Source: a virus
Direction: 5' to 3' (one strand)
Virus record (IMG/VR): IMGVR_UViG_3300001683_000079
Span: 1-23,398 of that record
Length of the DNA stretch: 23,398 nt
Each line of letters opens with the position of its first letter. Position 1 is the stretch's first letter. The notes beneath the pieces are model-generated. The model was not told where the DNA came from, made no database searches, and saw only the letters and a program-made list of their open reading frames with translations. Shown here in pieces: positions 14,677 through 21,156 of this stretch. A program made the position numbers and the translations under genes.

Positions 14677-15945
14677 TTATCTGCCATATATATCTCTTTC
14701 TATAGTTGAAAATCTTGAGAAATCTCCCTCAAATTTACATTGAACAGTACCACTTTGCCCCATTCTATTCTTGGTTATGATTATTTCTGCCAATCCTTTC
14801 TCTGTAGACTCTTCTTTAGTATAGTATTCATCTCTGTAACACATAATGATTACATCAGCATCCTGTTCTATCTCTCCTGAAGAGCGTAGGTCGCTCATAA
14901 GAGGACGTTTATCTCCACGATACTCTACCCCACGACTCAATTGGGATAATAGAATTACAGGTATGTCTAGTTCTTTAGCGAGATATTTCAATTCTCTAGT
15001 TATGTTTCCTAGTTCACTCACTTCCTTTGCTTTATCATAAGACATTATCTGTAAATAGTCCACAATAATAACGCCAAGGTTTTTCTCTCCATGTAACTGT
15101 CTTGATTTAACTACAATATCTTTAGCAGATATACCACCCTTATCTATTATAGTCATGTTCTTATCACCAGCCTCGGCTAATGCTTTGTACCATCTATCGT
15201 TTTCATCTTCTGTTAGTTGATTTCTTTCCACTTTCCATAAAGGTATATTAGTTTCACTTGATACTATCTTCATCATTAGTTGTACTTGTGTCATCTCTAA
15301 TGAAAAGAATACTACACTCTTGTTCTTTGATATATTGTTAGCAAAATTCATAACCAATGTAGACTTACCCATGCTTGGTCGCCCAGCAATTACAGTTAGA
15401 GTTCCATTCCTTAGACCATTAAGTAGTTTATCAATATCTTCAAAGCCAGTTGATAGTCCAGCACCATGCTCTTTAAGGTCATCAATATATTCTATTGTTT
15501 TAGATACTATATTTTTCATACCATCTTCATTGGCATCAGCCAAGTCAGATTGTAGTTTTGTTATTTCATCTGCTGACTTCTGATAGTTACTGTATGAAAT
15601 GTTTTCTTTTAAATCTTCTATCTTATTTGATATTCTTCTAGTGCGAATGTGTTTAGCGTAGACTTCAATGTTCTCTATACCAGCACAGTTCTCTGCTAAA
15701 TTAGCAAGGAAATGAAAGCCAGTCCACTCACCACTATGGTCGCCATCTCTATCTATCCAATCTCTAACAGATAGTGCGTCAATGTGTGCTTCCTCATTAT
15801 CCATAGCAACAAGGTAATCAAAAAGAATACCTAAATTTTTATCAGAAAAGTCAGAAGAGATTAGACCAGTTGCCCTTACTTTAGGGATAACTGGATTGAT
15901 TAGTAAGCCACCTATAACTGATTGTTCTGCATCAATAGAGTTCAT
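14677..15945 (-). CDS. dnaB: Replicative DNA helicase, DnaB family
   Basis: The 422-residue protein has the DnaB layout: N-terminal helical domain (about 1-95, starting SIDAEQSVIGGLL), linker, and RecA-like domain with Walker A G188-RPSMGKST, SLEMTQVQLMMK, Walker B VIIVDYLQIM (292-301), ILLSQLSRGVE (331-341) and the DLRSSGEIEQDADVI block. A hexamer of this protein unwinds the fork. It is slightly shorter than E. coli DnaB (471). No phage polymerase or primase is visible in the window, so the host replisome is probably recruited. The ATG overlaps the upstream stop as ATGA, coupling it to the small basic protein that may be a loader. Confidence 0.95.
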   Translation of the reverse strand: MNSIDAEQSVIGGLLINPVIPKVRATGLISSDFSDKNLGILFDYLVAMDNEEAHIDALSVRDWIDRDGDHSGEWTGFHFLANLAENCAGIENIEVYAKHIRTRRISNKIEDLKENISYSNYQKSADEITKLQSDLADANEDGMKNIVSKTIEYIDDLKEHGAGLSTGFEDIDKLLNGLRNGTLTVIAGRPSMGKSTLVMNFANNISKNKSVVFFSLEMTQVQLMMKIVSSETNIPLWKVERNQLTEDENDRWYKALAEAGDKNMTIIDKGGISAKDIVVKSRQLHGEKNLGVIIVDYLQIMSYDKAKEVSELGNITRELKYLAKELDIPVILLSQLSRGVEYRGDKRPLMSDLRSSGEIEQDADVIIMCYRDEYYTKEESTEKGLAEIIITKNRMGQSGTVQCKFEGDFSRFSTIERDIYGR

Positions 15946-16208
15946 GGTCTACCCCCTATACTTTTTAATGCTAAGTTCATCATCTCTCTATCTATATCCT
16001 TTTCACTTATAGTTAATTTAGTTCTTGGTTTTGTTAAGGCGGGTTTTGCAAATATCTTATCGGGGCATCTATGCTTTAACAATCTTCCCCTTACTAGATG
16101 TATGGCAATCTCTTTTTGTTTCCATCTTGAGCGAAGCCTCATAAGAATCTGCCTTGCAGTCCACTCAGTTCCATCAGTAAGGGTATAAATTTGTATTGGT
16201 CTACTCAT
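15942..16208 (-). CDS. Small basic protein upstream of dnaB, HTH-like
   Basis: This 88-residue basic protein reads MSRPIQIYTLTDGTEWTARQ, then ILMRLRSRWKQKEIAIHLVR and so on, with DGTEWTARQI followed by a helix pair that resembles a helix-turn-helix. It lies between an SSB-like gene and dnaB and is coupled to dnaB by an ATGA overlap. By position it could be an origin-binding or helicase-loading factor, but no family is recognised. GGTAGGT precedes the ATG. Confidence 0.5.
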   Translation of the reverse strand: MSRPIQIYTLTDGTEWTARQILMRLRSRWKQKEIAIHLVRGRLLKHRCPDKIFAKPALTKPRTKLTISEKDIDREMMNLALKSIGGRP

Positions 16209-16214
16209 TATTAC

Positions 16215-16499
16215 CTACCAAGGCAAGTCATCATCTTCGACTGCTGGTTTGAATGGCTCAGTAGTTCCTAATGGGTCATTAAATGGCTCAGTAGTTGATG
16301 CAACCACTCCACCTTTAGGTTTGAAACTAAGGGTTAATGCTGGTGCAGTTGGCTTTGCCCCTTTATCTCTTTTCCAAGCAGAAACATACATCTCTGTACC
16401 ATTTACATTTGCTACTCCTGTAAAGTGTGGGTGTCTTTCTGTTTCCCTCTTCTCATTTTTCCAAATGCTACCTCTGTTTGTGTTGTCGTATTGCGACAT
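16215..16499 (-). CDS. SSB-like protein with acidic DDDLPW tail
   Basis: The 94-residue protein has an N-terminal part with beta-strand character (GSIWKNEKRETERHPHFTG, then NVNGTEMYVSAWKRDKG), a central LTLSFKPKGG, a Pro/Thr-rich spacer and the terminal EDDDLPW. Ending in an acidic run plus a Pro-aromatic pair is the hallmark of bacterial and phage single-stranded-DNA-binding proteins, where it docks partner proteins. The core is shorter than a standard OB fold (about 100 residues), so this is a compact or divergent variant, or an accessory protein that mimics the tail. AGGAG stands 8 bases before the ATG, and a strong promoter lies directly upstream. Confidence 0.5.
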   Translation of the reverse strand: MSQYDNTNRGSIWKNEKRETERHPHFTGVANVNGTEMYVSAWKRDKGAKPTAPALTLSFKPKGGVVASTTEPFNDPLGTTEPFKPAVEDDDLPW

Positions 16500-16531
16500 A
16501 TTTATCTCCTATCTTTTATTATAAAATATAT

Positions 16532-16560
16532 ATTATACACTATCTATCTACCTATATCAA
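16532..16560 (-). promoter_or_regulatory. Sigma70-like promoter for the SSB-like/dnaB segment
   Basis: In minus sense: TTGATA (16560-16555), a 17-base spacer, then TATAAT (16537-16532). Both boxes are near consensus with ideal spacing. The expected transcript starts about 25 bases before the ATG of the SSB-like gene. The promoter lies partly over the end of the winged-helix gene, so it is internal to the operon. Confidence 0.7.
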
Positions 16561-16819
16561 AGAGATACTCACCAACAGTACAGCCCTCGCCAAACTGGTT
16601 GGTAACTTTCTTATCTCTAGTTACAATATGTAGCCCTTTCTTTCTTAGGTTGTGAATGACTGCCGACAATCTATAGACTCCACATTTATTCCATGAGTCT
16701 AAAGGATTGACTGCACCCCATTGGTCGTACATGGTTGGTTCACCATGCTCATCATAATCTCTAATACTATTCATGTGAAATTGATTTAAGATTCTGCGTT
16801 CTTGTTTACTTAGTTTCAT
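16544..16819 (-). CDS. Winged-helix DNA-binding protein (HTH_39-like)
   Basis: Read from ATG 16819 (MKLSKQERRILNQF), 91 residues. GGAG lies 6 bases upstream of this ATG, whereas an in-frame upstream extension would overlap the ERF gene. The segment CGVYRLSAVIHNLRKKGLHI followed by VTRDKK matches the phage helix-turn-helix family in which a YRL-x-x-x-I-x-x-LRKxG-x-x-I motif forms the recognition helix and wing. The preceding DSW-x-x-C-G is also usual. A role in replication control or as a small regulator is likely. One base separates it from the ERF stop. Confidence 0.72.
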   Translation of the reverse strand: MKLSKQERRILNQFHMNSIRDYDEHGEPTMYDQWGAVNPLDSWNKCGVYRLSAVIHNLRKKGLHIVTRDKKVTNQFGEGCTVGEYLFDIGR

Positions 16820-16820
16820 A

Positions 16821-17375
16821 TCATTCTCCAAATAGTTGTATGTGTTTATCTTTGACTTGAACATAATCATTATCATCTGCCCATTCCCATATGTTAGTAG
16901 CAGATTCTAAGTCTTTGTTCTTGTGTGCTTCAACCAGTTTGTCCATTGCCTTTATGATTTCAGCACTCCTCTTTTGACTAGCAGTCGGTTGCTTACTGAC
17001 TGACTGTCCATCATCATCTTCTGTTTCTAAACCAAACATAGAGATGAGGGCGTATCTTCTAGCGTAAGTAATTGCACTACCTAACTTTTGCATATCGGCA
17101 GTAGGTAAAAACAATCTTACCTCTGACTCGATAAACTCTTTCGGGTTATCTTGTAGTGTTAGTCTTGTTACTAAGACATCAGCATTGTTCTCTGTAACTT
17201 TAGGGCATTGAGTAAAACAAATCCCCAACGACTCACAGACTGGTGAGATTGATTCAATCACATTGTTAATGTCTGCGTAGTTAGATTTAAAGAAAGGGTT
17301 CTTGGCATTCTTAGTTACTGAACCAATCATTCCTCTTGCCTGTAGTATTGCTTGGTAAATGTTATTCTCTTTCAT
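16821..17375 (-). CDS. erf: ERF-family single-strand annealing protein
   Basis: Read from ATG 17375 (MKENNIYQAILQAR), 184 residues. AAGGAG sits 6 bases upstream, which rules out the longer in-frame start at 17402. The core contains NPFFKSNYADINNVIESISP and the family signature LGSAITYARRYALISMFGL (about 98-116) followed by ETEDDDGQ. ERF proteins form rings on single-stranded DNA and anneal complementary strands, driving circularisation and recombination. NinB-like, YbcO-like and RusA genes are downstream in the same operon. Confidence 0.9.
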   Translation of the reverse strand: MKENNIYQAILQARGMIGSVTKNAKNPFFKSNYADINNVIESISPVCESLGICFTQCPKVTENNADVLVTRLTLQDNPKEFIESEVRLFLPTADMQKLGSAITYARRYALISMFGLETEDDDGQSVSKQPTASQKRSAEIIKAMDKLVEAHKNKDLESATNIWEWADDNDYVQVKDKHIQLFGE

Positions 17376-17388
17376 TTGTATCTCCTTA

Positions 17389-17664
17389 TTAACTATAATC
17401 ATTATACACTTTTCTTATTGACTTGGGGATATTATTTTCTTTTATATAATATTCCTTTGCCATTCTCTTTACTGTTTTAACTGCGTACTTGATTCCTCTT
17501 GGTGTATCGTACTGAGTTAAATGTTTTAGTGGCTCAGTATTTAACACTCGTCTAACTCTTATTGGGTATTCATAGTAGATTAGGTGAGTCCACTTACGCC
17601 CAATGTTTATTACTAATGCCACTCTCCAACCCTCGTTGGTGTGGTGATTGATTACTTTATACAT
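17389..17664 (-). CDS. Hypothetical phage protein, 91 residues
   Basis: The protein (MYKVINHHTNEGWRVALVIN...) is basic and mixed alpha/beta in appearance, with a Lys/Arg-rich C-terminal half (YAVKTVKRMAKEYYIKENN). AAGGAG lies 6 bases before the ATG. It overlaps the upstream 49-residue gene by 13 bases. No family is recognised; early expression is implied by the promoter two genes upstream. Confidence 0.6.
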   Translation of the reverse strand: MYKVINHHTNEGWRVALVINIGRKWTHLIYYEYPIRVRRVLNTEPLKHLTQYDTPRGIKYAVKTVKRMAKEYYIKENNIPKSIRKVYNDYS

Positions 17665-17801
17665 ACCTTACTCCTTAATAGTTTGTCAAGTTTGTTTAAT
17701 CTTCTTTGTTCCTTTCTTCTAAGTAATCTACTACTAGGAAGAATGCTATGTTTACCACTTTCTTTGTTCATGCTTTTATTTAATATCCATAATGATTGCA
17801 T
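17652..17801 (-). CDS. 49-residue highly basic protein
   Basis: The frame reads MQSLWILNKSMNKESGKHSI, then LPSSRLLRRKEQRRLNKLDK, ending LLRSKVCIK. GAGGAG lies 6 bases before the ATG, and a near-consensus promoter ends about 33 bases upstream. The Arg/Lys-rich helix (RLLRRKEQRRLNKLDKLLR) could bind nucleic acid or an acidic partner. Its end overlaps the next gene by 13 bases. No family recognised. Confidence 0.6.
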   Translation of the reverse strand: MQSLWILNKSMNKESGKHSILPSSRLLRRKEQRRLNKLDKLLRSKVCIK

Positions 17802-17833
17802 CTCTTACTCCTCTTTAAATTAACTTAGTGTAC

Positions 17834-17862
17834 AGTATAGCATACTTATTTACTTTTGTAAA
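17834..17862 (-). promoter_or_regulatory. Extended -10 sigma70-like promoter of the ERF segment
   Basis: In minus sense: TTTACA (17862-17857), a 17-base spacer, then TATACT (17839-17834) preceded by TGC, an extended -10. It is located just after the stop of the 78-residue gene and drives the 49-residue, 91-residue and ERF genes. Confidence 0.72.
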
Positions 17863-17865
17863 GTA

Positions 17866-18102
17866 TTAAAATAAACTTTGTTGATTAGGCTCATCACCTA
17901 ACCGTTTTAAAATCTCATCAACAGGATTAATATTATCTTCGCTAGGAAACCAATGCGACTTGTAACCTGTTTCAGTATAAGCACATGGGTTACTAAAGTA
18001 TTCAACATGGTCAACCTTATATAAATCTTCGGGAGTGTGGACTATCTTAATTGACAGCCCACCCCATGTTATATTGTAAGTTATGCTTGACTTGTTAGCC
18101 AT
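17866..18102 (-). CDS. Hypothetical protein with TETGYKSHW motif
   Basis: The 78-residue protein has a beta-strand-rich first half (ITYNITWGGLSIKIVHTPED, then HVEYFS) and the motif YTETGYKSHWF, followed by an acidic tail ending SLF. A similar (I/T)TETGYRSHF motif occurs in a conserved hypothetical family on plasmids and mobile elements, whose function is not established. The gene overlaps the upstream one by 22 bases and is the last gene before an internal promoter. Confidence 0.55.
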   Translation of the reverse strand: MANKSSITYNITWGGLSIKIVHTPEDLYKVDHVEYFSNPCAYTETGYKSHWFPSEDNINPVDEILKRLGDEPNQQSLF

Positions 18103-18485
18103 TGTATGTAATATTTATTTAACAAATGTTCTTTGGCATCATCAAGTATCATCATAATAACTCTTTCTAATATTTCTTGGTGGTCATCATCAGGGTGAAG
18201 TCCATGTTCAATCACTATATCATCTTTCCATTCTTCAACCGTTGCCATAGTCCAACCAGTAAATCTAATAATGTCAGATTCGTCAGACATATCTTCGGGG
18301 GTTATTGTTTCTTCCTCTTTCAATTTAGTGATTATTAAACACGCTTCGTATTTACTTAATGGCAAAGAATAATTATGTCCGAGTTGTTCGCACAAATCAT
18401 TTATTACCCATAGTTGTTTTGATGTAGCAAGTTCTTTATTATTTTTCATTGCTACCAACATTTGTTGTACTCTATTTGTTTTCAT
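18081..18485 (-). CDS. Hypothetical protein, 134 residues
   Basis: The protein begins MKTNRVQQMLVAMKNNKELA, followed by TSKQLWVINDLCEQLGH, a helix pattern also seen in phage and plasmid DNA-metabolism proteins where xTxKQ-x-x-x-I-x-x-L introduces a small helical domain. The rest is acidic and helical. CGGAG lies 8 bases before the ATG, which overlaps the upstream stop as ATGA. No firm family assignment. Confidence 0.6.
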   Translation of the reverse strand: MKTNRVQQMLVAMKNNKELATSKQLWVINDLCEQLGHNYSLPLSKYEACLIITKLKEEETITPEDMSDESDIIRFTGWTMATVEEWKDDIVIEHGLHPDDDHQEILERVIMMILDDAKEHLLNKYYIQWLTSQA

Positions 18486-18649
18486 TTTATTATCTCCGTA
18501 TGTCCTGTAATATTATGTTGTTTCATAATGGTTATATCAGCCTTGAATTTATCTGACATATTATCAGCAAAGCACATGGCTTTCCATCTACTACAAGTAG
18601 TGTATTCTTCAAAGCCTGTACCAAAAACATAGTATGTATATTGTGGCAT
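18482..18649 (-). CDS. 55-residue hypothetical protein
   Basis: The frame reads MPQYTYYVFGTGFEEYTTCS, then RWKAMCFADNMSDKFKADIT, ending MKQHNITGHTEIIK. It is tied to both neighbours: TAATG overlap at its start and ATGA overlap at its end. Without it there would be a 163-base hole in a gap-free operon. No family recognised; the many aromatics suggest a compact folded domain. Confidence 0.58.
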   Translation of the reverse strand: MPQYTYYVFGTGFEEYTTCSRWKAMCFADNMSDKFKADITIMKQHNITGHTEIIK

Positions 18650-18855
18650 TATTCTAACTCCTCTTCATCTCTTGCTTGTTGTTCTTGCCAATCAAGAGGG
18701 CGTGATAATTCTTCAGCATCTGAATCATGTCTATCTTTAGGATAGATACAATTCTCTTTCAAAGCATTTTGTAATTCATTATGCTTTGCTTGTGCCTTTG
18801 CATTGTCTGATTGTATTTTACACATATCAATTATCATTTCTTTAAAGTCGCTCAT
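18649..18855 (-). CDS. Acidic helical protein, 68 residues
   Basis: The protein starts MSDFKEMIIDMCKIQSDNAK and is helical and Gln/Glu-rich, ending QQARDEEELE. It overlaps the upstream gene as TGATG and the downstream one as TAATG. No family recognised. It is the second gene of the early minus-strand operon. Confidence 0.58.
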   Translation of the reverse strand: MSDFKEMIIDMCKIQSDNAKAQAKHNELQNALKENCIYPKDRHDSDAEELSRPLDWQEQQARDEEELE

Positions 18856-19049
18856 CAGTTTATACTCCTATTATTAATTGTTGAATAAATTTCCATGAAA
18901 CTTTTAATACCTGTTTCATTTTCTGTCATTACATCAAGAGATAATTGGTGTAAATCTTTTGGTGCATCTGACCAAGATTCAAAATCCTGACCACCAAACT
19001 CAAACCAAATATCTGTTGCTTCAATTATTGCGTCTGTCATTCTAATCAT
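18855..19049 (-). CDS. First gene of the minus-strand operon, 64 residues, unknown
   Basis: The protein reads MIRMTDAIIEATDIWFEFGG and so on, acidic with several aromatic residues. GGAG stands 7 bases before the ATG at 19049, which favours it over the second in-frame Met. A near-perfect promoter ends about 47 bases upstream. First genes behind strong early promoters often encode host-takeover or anti-defence proteins; nothing in this sequence identifies which. Confidence 0.58.
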   Translation of the reverse strand: MIRMTDAIIEATDIWFEFGGQDFESWSDAPKDLHQLSLDVMTENETGIKSFMEIYSTINNRSIN

Positions 19050-19095
19050 TTTGTTACTCCAATAGTTATAATATTTTTCTTTGTTACTAAGTCTT

Positions 19096-19124
19096 ATTAT
19101 ACAGAAGTGTAGAACATTTGTCCA
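19096..19124 (-). promoter_or_regulatory. Main sigma70-like promoter of the minus-strand operon
   Basis: In minus sense: TGGACA (19124-19119), a 17-base spacer, then TATAAT (19101-19096). This is the best promoter at the head of the 24-gene operon. It faces a plus-strand promoter at 19292-19320 across a divergent control region. Confidence 0.78.
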
Positions 19125-19291
19125 CCTTTATTTTAAAATAATTTCTGTTTACTAAGAGGAAAATTTTATTCTTGAAACTACCAATTCAACGAACACCCCT
19201 ATACCTATAGTATTACATGGCTAGAAATAAACAAGGTTAGAATCAACGCTAAGATACCTTAGAATTGAATGAATTATTTTATAAATAAGTG
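19125..19291. promoter_or_regulatory. Divergent control region
   Basis: AT-rich spacer between divergent promoters. It contains the palindrome CTATACCTATAG (19199-19210) and the dyad CTAAG-ATAC-CTTAG (19240-19253 region), either of which could be an operator. No gene is apparent. No iterated repeat that would mark an origin was seen. Confidence 0.35.
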
Positions 19292-19320
19292 TTGCATTAT
19301 TCTATACCATGTGTTATAAT
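19292..19320 (+). promoter_or_regulatory. Extended -10 promoter of the 94-residue gene
   Basis: TTGCAT (19292-19297), 17-base spacer, TATAAT (19315-19320) with TGT immediately before it (extended -10). The stretch from TATAAT to the ribosome site (19315-19346) is nearly identical to that of the ardC promoter at 19869-19899. Confidence 0.75.
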
Positions 19321-19350
19321 ATAATCTGATTAACTAAGAAAAGGAACAAC

Positions 19351-19635
19351 ATGAAACAAGACAGACAAATAATAAAAGACCTTTTAAATTGTGATGAACT
19401 GTATGAGCAATTTGTAAATGTCATTTGTGTAGATGATAATAAATTTGTTGAAGAATATTCTGAACAAGAGATTATCGAAGAAGCCAAATATGTTAAGACT
19501 AAATATGAAGCTGGTAATGGTTGGATTCATTACGATATGATAAGTGGTGAAGATGGTAGAGAAGCACAGAAAGTAGCAAGAAAAGAATATAACCAAGTCA
19601 AAAGATTTCTTAAAAAATGGGATAAACCTTTCTGA
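19351..19635 (+). CDS. Unknown 94-residue early protein
   Basis: The protein reads MKQDRQIIKDLLNCDELYEQ, an acidic helical N-terminal half (EEYSEQEIIEEAKYVKTKYE), and a basic C-terminal end (YNQVKRFLKKWDKPF). AAGGA is 5 bases before the ATG. It is a stand-alone transcription unit: own extended -10 promoter upstream and a strong terminator 6 bases after the stop. Its promoter and leader are shared with ardC, so both are probably expressed at once early in infection. No family is recognised. By association it is a candidate anti-defence or host-takeover protein. Confidence 0.65.
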   Translation: MKQDRQIIKDLLNCDELYEQFVNVICVDDNKFVEEYSEQEIIEEAKYVKTKYEAGNGWIHYDMISGEDGREAQKVARKEYNQVKRFLKKWDKPF

Positions 19636-19641
19636 TTTTTT

Positions 19642-19667
19642 CCCCTCTTTATTGAGGGGTTTTTTTT
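19642..19667 (+). terminator. Rho-independent terminator after the 94-residue gene
   Basis: CCCCTC (19642-19647), loop TTTATT, GAGGGG (19654-19659), then eight T. A flanking A/T-rich extension on both sides lengthens the stem, and an upstream T/A run could let it work on the minus strand too. Confidence 0.85.
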
Positions 19668-19850
19668 GTCTAAAAAAATTTTGCCCTCACAAGTTCGGGC
19701 TAAGTAAGGACTCGCTAGTCGCTCGGTAAATGCTAAGAGCAAAGCAATAAGGTTTCGGCTAAGACGCCTCACTAAGAGCAAGAGCAAGAGCCATCTTGCA
19801 AAGAAGTAAGGCAAAAATATCTGACTATTTATTTTTAAATAAAGTGTAGT
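19668..19850. repeat. Repeat-rich spacer 1
   Basis: Noncoding spacer between a terminator and the ardC promoter. It holds one diverged copy of the dispersed repeat (19747-19792, starting ATAAGGTTTCGG), ending in an exact 25-base sequence (19781-19805) that recurs at 21051-21075. A minor hairpin GCCC/GGGC lies at 19683-19700. A minus-strand open frame across it is low-complexity (Leu/Arg runs) and is not called as a gene. Confidence 0.6.
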
Positions 19851-19868
19851 ATTAGTATTTACCTATGA

Positions 19869-19874
19869 TATAAT
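19869..19874 (+). promoter_or_regulatory. Extended -10 promoter of ardC
   Basis: TATAAT preceded by TGA, an extended -10; no good -35 box is present at 16-18 bases. The sequence 19869-19899 repeats the promoter-leader of the 94-residue gene with only one or two differences. Confidence 0.62.
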
Positions 19875-19907
19875 ATAATCTAATTAACTAAGAAAGGAAA
19901 TATTAAA

Positions 19908-20771
19908 ATGATTACTCAAGACTTAATGGAAATGACAACAAATAATGTAGTTGGTAAGATGGAAAAATATGGTGCTAACTGGTTGCGTTCATGGGTTGGC
20001 GAATCTGAATTGCCAATCAATTGTGAAACCAACAAGGCATACACAGGAATAAATTTATTTATTTTATTGGGTACTGAAATGTCATCGGGCAAATGGGGAA
20101 CTTTCAATGCTTGGAAAAGATTAGATAAATCTATACGCAAAGATGAGAAGTGTACAAATATTGTATGGTTTAAAATGTTGAAGTCTAAAACAGAAGTAGA
20201 CGAGAACGGAAACCCTACTAAATTTCCTATCATGAAAATGTATAGGGTGTTCAATGAATCACAAACTGTTGGATATGTTAAGGAAGTTAAAACAGAGGGC
20301 GAAACTTTCGCAAGGTCTGACGCTGATTTGTGGATTAAAAATACTGGTGCTGTTATTGATTATAATAAATCATCTGCTTTTTATAATCCTAATCAAGATA
20401 AAATAGGTATGCCATCAATGGAAAGTTTTATAAAAACAGATGACGCAACAGCAGAACAAAATTTTTATGGAACTTTATTTCATGAACTCACGCATTGGAC
20501 AGGACACACGAGCCGAAACAATCGCTTGATAAAAAACTCAAGCCGAACTGATTATGCTTTCGAAGAGTTAGTCGCTGAACTTGGTGCGTGTTTCCAGTCC
20601 GTACATTTTGGAATTGAAACTGCAGAAGTAAACGCTGACCATATAAAATATTTAAATGGTTGGCTCAAGGCTTTGAAAGATGATAACAAATTTATATTCA
20701 AAGCAAGTGCAAAAGCAAATCAATCAATAGCATTTTTAAATACTCTTCAAGAGATTAAAAAAGTTGCTTGA
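19908..20771 (+). CDS. ardC: ArdC-like antirestriction protein (ssDNA-binding plus zincin domain)
   Basis: The 287-residue protein has the ArdC N-terminal domain: GANWLRSWVG, TNKAYTGINLFILL, WGTFNAWKRLDK, IVWFKMLKS, then MKMYRVFNESQTVGY. The C-terminal zincin-like domain follows, with H192-ELT-H196 (HExxH) and the downstream YAFEELVAELGA block (residues 216-227) supplying the third ligand. Plasmid and phage ArdC proteins protect incoming DNA from restriction; the metallopeptidase fold is conserved although its action is not fully settled. AAGGAAA precedes the ATG. It is a monocistronic cassette with its own promoter and terminator. Catalytic residues are intact and length matches ArdC (about 290-300). 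Confidence 0.88.
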   Translation: MITQDLMEMTTNNVVGKMEKYGANWLRSWVGESELPINCETNKAYTGINLFILLGTEMSSGKWGTFNAWKRLDKSIRKDEKCTNIVWFKMLKSKTEVDENGNPTKFPIMKMYRVFNESQTVGYVKEVKTEGETFARSDADLWIKNTGAVIDYNKSSAFYNPNQDKIGMPSMESFIKTDDATAEQNFYGTLFHELTHWTGHTSRNNRLIKNSSRTDYAFEELVAELGACFQSVHFGIETAEVNADHIKYLNGWLKALKDDNKFIFKASAKANQSIAFLNTLQEIKKVA

Positions 20772-20788
20772 TTAAAATTCTTACTGAG

Positions 20789-20818
20789 TACCCGACCAAA
20801 ACAGTCGGGTATTTTTTT
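20789..20818 (+). terminator. Rho-independent terminator of ardC
   Basis: TACCCGAC (20789-20796), loop CAAAACA, GTCGGGTA (20804-20811), then seven T (20812-20818). It is a perfect 8-bp stem, 18 bases after the ardC stop. Confidence 0.9.
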
Positions 20819-20849
20819 AGAAAATTTCCCCTCTAATACAATGTGCTTT

Positions 20850-21097
20850 TTCATTGGCTGATAGGCTCTTGACTTTGCTCTTGACTTGGCTCTTGCTTTA
20901 CTATGACTGAGCGATTAGCGAATCATTCTTAGCTGAGCGTAGCGAAGCGAAATTTTTTTTTTGAAATCGTTAAGGATTCGCCTAGTCGGCTCAGTATTGG
21001 CAGAGCAAATCAAGAGCGATAAGGTTTCGCCTGTGTCGGCTCAGTACAGCAGAGCAAGAGCCATCTTGCAAAGAAAACAAGGTGCGAAAATTTGAGA
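20850..21097. repeat. Repeat-rich spacer 2 with inverted copies and a long hairpin
   Basis: Noncoding stretch between two convergent terminators, so probably little transcribed. It has two direct copies of the dispersed repeat (20970-21016, starting TTAAGGATTCGCC, and 21019-21062, starting ATAAGGTTTCGCC) and one inverted copy (about 20864-20935). ACTGAGC (20906-20912) pairs with GCTCAGT (20989-20995) and CGAATC (20919-20924) with GATTCG (20975-20980), giving an imperfect stem of about 20 bp across a loop with a T10 run. The 25-base repeat shared with spacer 1 is at 21051-21075. No gene seen. Confidence 0.7.
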
Positions 21098-21124
21098 TAA
21101 AAAAAACCCCTCAGTTAAGAGGGG
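21098..21124 (-). terminator. Rho-independent terminator of the 22.0-21.2 kb minus-strand cassette
   Basis: In minus sense: CCCCTC (21124-21119), loop TTAACT, GAGGGG (21112-21107), then an uninterrupted T-run of nine (21106-21098). It lies about 35 bases after the stop of the last gene of the cassette. Confidence 0.85.
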
Positions 21125-21156
21125 GAAAATATATCGAGCATATTTTATTACGGAGT

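Noticed and set aside
19125-19291. Replication origin in the AT-rich divergent region
   Set aside because: No iterons or DnaA-box cluster are visible; only two isolated dyads, which fit operators equally well.
19530-19814. 94-codon minus-strand frame across the terminator and spacer 1
   Set aside because: It crosses a strong terminator and the repeat spacer, and is made of Leu/Arg runs with no ribosome site.
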